From Pseudomonadota bacterium (lineage in GTDB: Bacteria > Myxococcota_A > Polyangia > Haliangiales > Haliangiaceae): a DNA stretch of 64,000 nucleotides. How positions within the stretch are numbered: position 1 is the first letter of the stretch; each line of letters opens with the position of its first letter. Under the pieces are notes generated by a model. It worked only from the letters and a program-made list of their open reading frames with translations. It was not told the origin of the DNA and did no database searches. The translations under genes and the position numbers were made by a program. Shown in pieces: positions 55,619 to 64,000 of the stretch. The stretch lies in contig JAKSDA010000436.1 of NCBI GenBank assembly GCA_022360315.1, positions 1 to 64,000 of the forward strand, read 5' to 3'.

Positions 55619-57589
55619 GTGGATCTGCCGCCGCGGAGGTCTGCCCTGAGTGCGAAGGGAATCACGCAGCCCCGGCTGACCTGCCCGACCTGCATGTCGG
55701 TGTTTCTCAGCTATTTGCCGAGCTGCCCCAACGACGGAGCTCGGCTCGAGGTGCGCAGGCGGGATCCGCTCGAGGGCATGGCCTTTGCCGATCGCTACGT
55801 GATCGAGTCCTGCATCGGAGAAGGCGGGATGGGCCGAGTGTACAGGGCACGCCACCAGCACGTCAGCCGCCGGTTTGCCATCAAGGTCCTGTTCGGTGAC
55901 TTTGCCACCGACGCCAAGATGCGAATCCGCTTCGAACGCGAGGCAGAAGCGGCCAGTCAGCTCGATCACCCCAATGTGATATCTGTCGTGGACTTCGGCA
56001 CCACTGATGTCGGCCAGCTCTATCTGGTCATGGACTACGCCGAAGGCGCGACATTGGCCGACATCATCGAGCGTACCGGCCCGCTCGCCACCGAGCGAAT
56101 CGTGCGCCTGACCCTGCAAATGGCCAGTGGGTTGGCTCACGCACACGAACAAAAACTCGTTCATCGCGATTTCAAAGGCGACAATGTCATCGTGGTGAGC
56201 AAGCCCGATGGCGAGGTGGCGCGGATCGTCGATTTTGGCCTGGCCATTCCACAGGAGCCGATCCACGCCTCGCCCCGCCTCACCGCCGATGGGCTGGTAA
56301 TGGGAACAGCCGAGTATATGTCTCCTGAACAGGCTGTGGGCGAAGCGCTCGATCACCGCACCGATCTGTTCAGCCTGGGCGTGGTGCTCTATGAGATGCT
56401 CGCCGGGACTTTGCCCTTTGACGGCTCGCCGTCCGAGATCATTCGAGCCAACCTGTCCGCCGAGCCGCCGCCGATCTACCAGCGCGTCCCCGGACTGCAC
56501 GTCGATCCATCGCTCGAACAGCTGGCCATCTGGCTCATGCGCAAAAAACCCGCCGAGCGGCCGCAAACCGCCCAAGAGGTCATCCGGATGGTGGAGGCGC
56601 GAAATGCCACCAGCGCGGGCGCCTTTGCCGCCGGTCAGGGGGACAGTCGCGGGATTGCCACGCAACAGCTGGCGGGAAACTCGTGGTCCATGGCCGGGCC
56701 ACCCGCGGCCGGGCCGGCGCAGCCAGCGGGCGCCGCGCCGAATTCCTTGCCCGGACGTCCGGTCAGAACAATCCAAACGCTGGCAATCGAGCCTCCAGGG
56801 CGTCCAGATCTGGCCGGGCAGTGGAATGGTGGTGGAGTGGCCGCCGGGGTGCCCCCATTTGCTCGACCGTACATGCAGACAAGCACCGGGCTGCGGCGAT
56901 GGAGGGGATGGATCGCTGCAGCGGCAATCGTCACTGCGGTGGTGGTGGCAGCGGCTCTTGTCAGCCCCAGCAGCAGCAACAGCGATGCCACCGAAGTGGT
57001 CACGACAGCCGATAAAAATACGGCCACAGGATCGGGGCAGAGCGATGCAATCGCCGGCCGCGCAGCCGACCAACCGGCGTCCGCGCCACAGGCGTCCGCG
57101 CCAGCGCCGGTGCCGGCACCCGAACAACCGCCGGCAGTTGCGGCCCGGGATGGCGGCGATGGCGATGCGATGGTCGGCCACCCGACCGCTCCGGCTCAGG
57201 GTAGGCGCTCGAAGCCGACCAACACCAGGTCGGCCAAGGCCAAAAAAACCGGGACCCAAAAAACCGACCGCAGCACTGGCAGGCGGCGAGACAAGGCCGC
57301 AGGCACCGGTGGCGAGGTCGCCCAGGTTTCCGAACAGAAATTAAAGGCTATGTACTCACGCGTCGGCTCGGCGGTGCGCAGCAGTCGGGACGATCTCGAC
57401 AGAAAAACGCTTGTCGACCTCAACGATCGATACGATGCGATCAACCTCGGCAATGCCATGGAGCAACCGAAACTGCGTTCCAATGCCATGCGAACCCTGC
57501 GCGAGATCGAACGCGACCTGGAGGCGGCACTAAAGCAGCAGAAAAGGCAGCGGCGCCAAAAAAGAAAACCACCAGCGCGATCGCGATGA
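55619..57589 (+). CDS. Serine/threonine protein kinase with N-terminal zinc ribbon and TM segment
   Basis: 656 residues from a GTG. A zinc-ribbon pattern LTCPTCMSVFLSYLPSCPND near 21-40 precedes a full kinase domain: IGEGGMGRVYRA near 66, AIKVL near 87, HRDFKGDNVIVV near 183 (Phe in place of the usual Leu), IVDFGLAIP near 204 and MSPEQAVGEALDHRTDLFSL. A Pro/Gly/Ala-rich linker follows with a partial element copy (residues 373-384, GAAPNSLPGRPVR), then a membrane helix near 430 (GWIAAAAIVTAVVVAAALVS) and a periplasmic Ala/Pro/Lys-rich part ending in a basic coiled segment. It is a membrane-bound Hanks-type kinase typical of myxobacteria. Confidence 0.9.
   Translation: MDLPPRRSALSAKGITQPRLTCPTCMSVFLSYLPSCPNDGARLEVRRRDPLEGMAFADRYVIESCIGEGGMGRVYRARHQHVSRRFAIKVLFGDFATDAKMRIRFEREAEAASQLDHPNVISVVDFGTTDVGQLYLVMDYAEGATLADIIERTGPLATERIVRLTLQMASGLAHAHEQKLVHRDFKGDNVIVVSKPDGEVARIVDFGLAIPQEPIHASPRLTADGLVMGTAEYMSPEQAVGEALDHRTDLFSLGVVLYEMLAGTLPFDGSPSEIIRANLSAEPPPIYQRVPGLHVDPSLEQLAIWLMRKKPAERPQTAQEVIRMVEARNATSAGAFAAGQGDSRGIATQQLAGNSWSMAGPPAAGPAQPAGAAPNSLPGRPVRTIQTLAIEPPGRPDLAGQWNGGGVAAGVPPFARPYMQTSTGLRRWRGWIAAAAIVTAVVVAAALVSPSSSNSDATEVVTTADKNTATGSGQSDAIAGRAADQPASAPQASAPAPVPAPEQPPAVAARDGGDGDAMVGHPTAPAQGRRSKPTNTRSAKAKKTGTQKTDRSTGRRRDKAAGTGGEVAQVSEQKLKAMYSRVGSAVRSSRDDLDRKTLVDLNDRYDAINLGNAMEQPKLRSNAMRTLREIERDLEAALKQQKRQRRQKRKPPARSR
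56731..56764 (+). repeat. Interspersed element, partial copy F, inside kinase gene
   Basis: GCGCCGAATTCCTTGCCCGG, followed by ACGTCCGG, matches the right half of the dispersed element. It encodes NSLPGRPV in the same frame in which copy B encodes NSASHSLSGRPA. Confidence 0.5.
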
Positions 57590-57627
57590 TTATTGACATC
57601 GCGCCACGATCACAAGGAGACACGTCG

Positions 57628-57903
57628 ATGAGTATCAAAGATGACGTACAGGAACAGCTCAAACGCAACTTCCAGGAGCTAAAGCAACTGGGCGACGACA
57701 TCCGGGCAAAGTTGCATCAGGCCGGCCAGGAAGCCATGAAAGACGCCATGGATGAGTGGCAAAGACTCGAGCCCAGACTCGAAGAACTGGAAGCCAAGGT
57801 CGAACGAGGCGGCAAAGAACTGGCTTCTGTCACCGGCCAGCTATTCGAGGAACTGGGCCGCGCTCTGCGCGACCTGGGCACAAAGATGACCGGAAAGCGG
57901 TGA
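57628..57903 (+). CDS. Small coiled-coil protein
   Basis: 91 residues starting MSIKDDVQEQLKRNFQEL, with AAGGAG eight bases before the ATG at 57628. The sequence is highly helical and charged, with heptad-like leucines (ELKQLGDDIRAKLHQAGQEA, WQRLEPRLEELEAKVERGGK). No membrane segment or known domain is seen. It follows the zinc-ribbon kinase by 38 bp and precedes the thioesterase by 4 bp, so the three probably form one operon. Confidence 0.65.
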   Translation: MSIKDDVQEQLKRNFQELKQLGDDIRAKLHQAGQEAMKDAMDEWQRLEPRLEELEAKVERGGKELASVTGQLFEELGRALRDLGTKMTGKR

Positions 57904-57907
57904 GTCG

Positions 57908-58441
57908 GTGGCCGAGCCCTTGCCGCAGCGCGATGAATTTCGCCATTTTCTGCCCATTCAAACCCGTTGGTCAGACAACGACCAGTACGGACACGCCAAC
58001 AATGTCGTGTATTACAGTTATTTCGATACTGCGGTAAATCAGCATTTGATCGACAGAGGCGTGCTCGACCCCGGTCGATCTTCGGTCATCGGGGTGGTGG
58101 TGGAGACCGGGTGTCAATTTCGGCGGCCGGTGGGATTTCCCGATCCGCTCGAGGCAGGGCTGCGAGTGGTCGCGCTCGGCACGCGCAGCGTCAGGTATGA
58201 AATTGGCATCTTTCGGGCAGGAGAGCGAGAACCGGTGGCATTTGGCCACTTTGTTCATGTCTATGTGGACAGAAAACGCTTCGAGTCTGCACCGATTCCA
58301 GGGCCGGTTCGCGCGGTATTGCTGCCGCTTTTTGTTCAGCAGCGCAGTGCCCTGTCATCCGGCGGTCGGACGGCCGACGATTCGATCGGTGGCGCGACGG
58401 CGAACGCGGAACAGGGCCAGAAGGAAGAGCGCGGCGAATAG
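57908..58441 (+). CDS. Acyl-CoA thioesterase (4HBT hot-dog fold)
   Basis: 177 residues from a GTG. The hot-dog core is RWSDNDQYGHANNVVYYSYF (with the Asp of 4HBT enzymes), VVVETGCQFRRPVGFPDPLE, RSVRYEIGIFRAGEREPVAF and FGHFVHVYVDRKRFE. The C-terminal 40 residues (SSGGRTADDSIGGATANAEQ) lie beyond the fold and overlap the convergent trypsin gene by 87 bp. It hydrolyses acyl-CoA or hydroxybenzoyl-CoA-like esters. Confidence 0.85.
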   Translation: MAEPLPQRDEFRHFLPIQTRWSDNDQYGHANNVVYYSYFDTAVNQHLIDRGVLDPGRSSVIGVVVETGCQFRRPVGFPDPLEAGLRVVALGTRSVRYEIGIFRAGEREPVAFGHFVHVYVDRKRFESAPIPGPVRAVLLPLFVQQRSALSSGGRTADDSIGGATANAEQGQKEERGE

Positions 58442-59686
58442 GCCGCTGGCCGTGTCCGAACCAGCGCTGCAGCCACCGGCCAGATGCGCTCCCTGGCCCT
58501 GGCTCTGACCGTTGCTACCGTCGGACCCGGCAGAGGGCAGGCCGTCACCACTCGTTCCGGTATCCGGCACGTTCGCCCGGGTCGTCACCACCAGCGTGTC
58601 GGTGGTGGTCAGGCCCTGGTCGTCGGTGACTGTGAGCGCAAATTCCATGGCGCCGGGACTGCCGGGGGCCACAAACGAGGCCACGCGACTGGTACTTCCC
58701 TGCAGAGTGACCGGCGACCCGCTCACCTGACTCCAACTGTAGCTGGCGATGTCGCCAAAACCGGCGTCGCGGCTAGCCGAGGCGTCGAGCTGCACAGTGG
58801 CGCCAAATGCGGCGACGACATCCTGACCGGCCACGGCGATCGGAGCTCCGCCGACATAGCTGTCCAGCCACGAGGTAAAACTGCTGACACGGGCATAGAG
58901 CCCCGGGTACTGGGCGCGGGCACAACCGTTGCCCCAGCTGACCACACCGGCGAGCAAGTAGCCGTCGCCAGCTTGATTGGCAACCACGAGTGGTCCACCG
59001 CTATCCCCTTGACACGAGTCTTTGCCACCAACACCGCGATATCCGGCCGCCAGCTGATCGGCAGTCAGCGGCACGGGCACACCCGTGCCGGCATAGTCGT
59101 TGCTCGCGTCGGTGAGCGAAATGATGGGAACCTGAACCGACTGAAGATTATCGGGCGCAAGGCCGCCCTCTGCCAGGGCCCCCCAGCCCGAAACCGTGGC
59201 GACCACATTCGGCGCGGTCAACGCCACATCGGCCGACTTCGCCGGTCGAATCGCGCGGGTATTGACGCCGTCGAGCGTGAGCGGGGTCTGAAGCTCGAGC
59301 AAGGCGATGTCCTTGCCTACCACCGGATCGCTGTAACCTGGGTACATCAGCAAGCGCGTCACCAGTCGAGTCTGGCCGGTCACCGCCTGGGACAGCCGAC
59401 TCACTCCAGCCAAAACCTGTATCTGCGACGGCTGGGCGCCAGCAGTACAGTGTGCAGCAGTCACAATCCAGGTGGACGACAAGATCGAACCGCCGCAGAA
59501 ATGCCTCCCATTTCTGGTCTGGAGAGATACTTGCCACGGAACACTGGAAATCTGCGTATCCGCTCCCCCGACGATCTCGTGATCCTGCTGATCGTAGTGG
59601 TACTCATGATCATATTCGACCACACACCCCGACATGATCAAAAAAGCGCTGAACCAGGCAACTGGGATAATTCGATGGCGACTCAT
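58355..59686 (-). CDS. Secreted trypsin-like serine protease with MYXO-CTERM-like tail
   Basis: 443 residues. Signal peptide or lipoprotein signal VAWFSAFLIMSGC, then a propeptide with the activation site EIVGGADTQISSVPWQVSLQ. The S1 catalytic triad is His in VTAAHCTAG near 77, Asp in KDIALLELQ near 125 and Ser in CQGDSGGPLVV near 226. A PKD-like domain follows (GATVQLDASASRDAGFGDIA), then a Gly/Ser/Asp linker, GGCSAGSDTASG, a membrane helix (LFAALFLLALF) and RVRRR. The last part resembles the MYXO-CTERM sorting signal. The protease is probably exported and anchored at the cell surface. Confidence 0.9.
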   Translation of the reverse strand: MSRHRIIPVAWFSAFLIMSGCVVEYDHEYHYDQQDHEIVGGADTQISSVPWQVSLQTRNGRHFCGGSILSSTWIVTAAHCTAGAQPSQIQVLAGVSRLSQAVTGQTRLVTRLLMYPGYSDPVVGKDIALLELQTPLTLDGVNTRAIRPAKSADVALTAPNVVATVSGWGALAEGGLAPDNLQSVQVPIISLTDASNDYAGTGVPVPLTADQLAAGYRGVGGKDSCQGDSGGPLVVANQAGDGYLLAGVVSWGNGCARAQYPGLYARVSSFTSWLDSYVGGAPIAVAGQDVVAAFGATVQLDASASRDAGFGDIASYSWSQVSGSPVTLQGSTSRVASFVAPGSPGAMEFALTVTDDQGLTTTDTLVVTTRANVPDTGTSGDGLPSAGSDGSNGQSQGQGAHLAGGCSAGSDTASGLFAALFLLALFRVRRRATDRIVGRPTAG

Positions 59687-60031
59687 GTTCCCATGCCCAC
59701 TGCAAAGTGCAGTCCATTGCACTACGATTTATAAATATTTGAAATTAAATCAACTTTCGATCAGCCCACAAGGGCCCGATCGGAGGCACGACACGCATTT
59801 TGTAGTGATCACTCCCACCTGTAGGCATTTGTCTCTGTAATTGCTTTCGCTGATCGAGTCGTCGGCCACTGGCAAAGAATCCGGGGCGGCTCGACGCGGT
59901 GCCAAGTGAGCTTGTCGTATGGCTTTGTATGAGCTCGAAGTACCGGGCAACCCGGACTTCCGGCCTGCGGTCTCAACGCGTTGACAGTCTTCAAGTGGCC
60001 AAGTAAGTTCCGGCACTCTTTCGGAAATTTC
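59687..60031. other. Divergent intergenic region, trypsin / lolD
   Basis: 345 bp. Its central part is AT-rich (59720-59760, AAATATTTGAAATTAAATC), fitting promoter function for both flanking genes. A segment near 59918-59950 (GGCTTTGTATGAG, then GGACTTCCGGCC) shares short matches with copy E of the dispersed element, too weak to call. No gene is supported; the minus-strand frame through here overlaps lolD. Confidence 0.4.
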
Positions 60032-60891
60032 GTGACCAGCGCAGCTACCTCAGCCTTTCGCCAGCATTCAGCCAAATCGGTGCGCGGTGCGCGCCTCAAG
60101 GTTACCGGCATGTGCAAGGAATACCCACACGGTGGGCGCACCGTGTCGGTGCTGCGCGATGTCAATCTCACCCTAGATGCGGGTGACATGGTCGCGATCG
60201 TCGGTGCGTCGGGGGTTGGCAAGTCCACGTTGCTCCACGTGCTAGGCACACTGGATCTACCGACGGCAGGTTCGATTCGCTTCAATGGTGAAGAGCTCAC
60301 CCTGATGGGGCCGACGCGGCTTGCCGAGTTTCGCAATCGGGAAATCGGCTTTGTATTTCAGTTCCATCACCTGCTCCCGGAATTCACCGCCCTGGAGAAT
60401 GTGATGATGCCGGTCTTGATTCAACGGGTACCCCGACCGGAGGCTGCCGAGCGGGCCAGGGCCACCCTGGCTCGGGTCGGGCTCGACCACCGTCTGACCC
60501 ACCGGCCCTCGGAGCTATCAGGTGGCGAGCAGCAGCGGGTAGCTCTGGCCCGGGCCCTGGTTCTCGAGCCGTCACTGCTTCTGGCCGACGAGCCGACCGG
60601 CAATCTGGACAAACGCACGGGTGAGGAAATCCACAGATTGTTTTTGGACCTCAATCGCGAGCGAGGCAGCACGCTGCTCGTGGTCACTCACAATCCAGAG
60701 CTGGCCGGCATGATGCCGCGGTGCCTCAAAATGCTCGACGGCGGCGGCCTCGAGGACGTGCACGATCGCCGTATTCACGACCAGCAGGCGCTCGATTCAG
60801 ACTGGGCGCGCCATTCGCCAGACCGGGCCACCGCCCCGGCCGACGATTCACCCGAGACAGGCCCCAACAGGGACGACACGCTTCAAGCCCG

Positions 60892-60895
<4 letters not shown>
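60032..60895 (+). CDS. lolD: ABC transporter ATP-binding protein, LolD-like
   Basis: 287 residues; the start is uncertain (GTG 60032 chosen; TTG 59981 and GTG 60079 are possible). Walker A VGASGVGKSTLLHVLGTLD near 70, Q-loop VFQFHHLLPEFTALENVMMP near 112, signature LSGGEQQRVALARALVLEPS near 163, Walker B LLLADEPTGNLD near 184, and the His switch in VTHNPELAG. These match LolD, which powers lipoprotein release to the outer membrane. The stop overlaps the bamA start (ATGA). No LolC/E permease is adjacent in this window. Confidence 0.85.
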
Positions 60896-63330
<2,435 letters not shown>

Positions 63331-63403
63331 CCGCACCAGTGCCTCGAAACATGAGTTGACGAATGACCCGGCCCGGGGTACGAACCCGGCAGAGGAGTAG
63401 TTC

Positions 63404-63922
63404 ATGCATCGCTCGCTTGCCATCGCTTTTCTCGGAATCGCCCTGATTGTCGCGGGCATGGTCACCGCCGACGCAGGGCCGACCTCCGGCGGACCCAACA
63501 TCGGTTTCATCGATTTCGACCGCATCCTGAACGGGACCCCTGCCGGCAAACGAGCCAGCGCGGAGCTCGAGAAGGAGCTCAAAACCAAACAGCAAGAACT
63601 CGACAAGCAGCAAAAGGCGCTCCAGCAAAATTTTGAACAACTCCGCAAGCAACAGTCGATTCTCAAGCCCGACGTGCTCAAGAAAAAACAACGAGAGCTG
63701 GAGAAACGCTACGTCGAGCTGCAGCAAACCTATGTCAAGCTCGAGCGCGAATTGGTCGAGAAGCGAACCAAGCTGATCCGCCAGATTCTCAAGCAGGCCG
63801 AGCCGGTCATCAAGGAGCTCGCCAAGAAAGAAAATTACCACGTCATCCTCGACCGTTCAGCTGTGGTCTGGTCGACGCCGACGTTCGATCTGACCCCCAA
63901 AGTCATGCAGCGCATGAAATAG
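63404..63922 (+). CDS. skp: OmpH/Skp family periplasmic chaperone
   Basis: 172 residues. Signal peptide MHRSLAIAFLGIALIVAGMV, followed by the OmpH start NIGFIDFDRILNGTPAGKRA, long coiled-coil arms rich in Lys/Gln/Leu (QQELDKQQKALQQNFEQLRK) and the base segment NYHVILDRSAVVWSTPTFDL. It binds unfolded outer-membrane proteins for BamA. AGAGGAG upstream of the ATG is a good ribosome site. The bamA-skp order is typical. Confidence 0.93.
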   Translation: MHRSLAIAFLGIALIVAGMVTADAGPTSGGPNIGFIDFDRILNGTPAGKRASAELEKELKTKQQELDKQQKALQQNFEQLRKQQSILKPDVLKKKQRELEKRYVELQQTYVKLERELVEKRTKLIRQILKQAEPVIKELAKKENYHVILDRSAVVWSTPTFDLTPKVMQRMK

Positions 63923-64000
63923 CGCCGTTTGACCGCCTTTCGACCCTGTTGCGGTTCTCTCGACCCGGCCCACCTGCAGCTGTCTGTTCAGACCCCCTAC

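Noticed and set aside
59918..59950. Further copy of the dispersed element before lolD
   Set aside because: Only short matches (GGCTTTGTAT and GGACTTCCGGCC) with wrong spacing.
63370..63395. Possible tRNA arm (GGTACGAACCC)
   Set aside because: No acceptor stem or anticodon arm could be built around it.

Overview
The window reads as chromosomal DNA of a high-GC, Gram-negative member of the Myxococcota or a close deltaproteobacterial relative. The evidence is a BamA-Skp outer-membrane assembly locus, many lipoproteins, two eukaryote-like Ser/Thr kinases with PP2C-type and Shewanella-like phosphatases, a secreted trypsin whose C-terminus looks like a MYXO-CTERM sorting tail, a PrkA-YeaH-SpoVR operon, and eCIS-type accessory proteins (a DUF4157 protein and AAA+ ATPases). 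The genus cannot be fixed from the sequence. No tRNA, rRNA or CRISPR array was found.

Layout. 1-4.7 kb is a decayed, IS-rich zone: the C-terminal end of a transposase, a GST, an IS630-type element with its reading frame broken at an A8 run, another transposase remnant, and a frameshifted LysR gene behind repeated operator-like sites. 4.7-11.3 kb holds an unusual divergent locus: a minus-strand operon (YkgJ-like Cys-cluster protein, AAA+ ATPase, unknown protein, lipoprotein) facing a second AAA+ ATPase with degenerate ATP sites. 11.4-14.5 kb is a fatty-acid desaturase and its ferredoxin-reductase partner, divergent from a TetR regulator across a symmetric repeat operator. 14.6-17.2 kb carries ndk and sucCD. 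17.8-25.9 kb has an S9 peptidase, an ATP-grasp/PLP-enzyme divergent pair, an anti-sigma-like membrane protein and pyrRB. 26-34 kb has a kinase, a CNNM/CorC-type membrane protein, a BstA-like protein candidate, a response regulator, a GNAT, a DUF4157 protein and a TPR histidine kinase. 34.4-41.4 kb is the prkA-yeaH-spoVR block, with a small RHH-like gene inside it and two phosphatases behind. 41.7-58.4 kb has a permease, SDR, receiver protein, GNAT, repeat lipoprotein, a bacterial histone-fold protein, AKR, a two-subunit molybdenum hydroxylase, glutathione reductase, prolyl oligopeptidase, a zinc-ribbon kinase and a thioesterase. 58.4-63.9 kb has the trypsin, lolD, bamA and skp.

The two observations I rate highest are as follows. 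(1) A roughly 65-bp interspersed element with inverted ends is present in at least five good copies plus several degraded ones. Several copies lie in frame inside otherwise ordinary proteins (a metallophosphatase, a GNAT, an AKR and a kinase linker), recalling the Rickettsia palindromic elements. (2) At 47162-47422 there is a small protein with a lysine-rich tail and a single histone fold carrying the RxTxxxxD signature. Secondary candidates are the AAA+/YkgJ/DUF4157 set, which has no phage-tail structural genes nearby, and the small RHH-like gene between prkA and yeaH.
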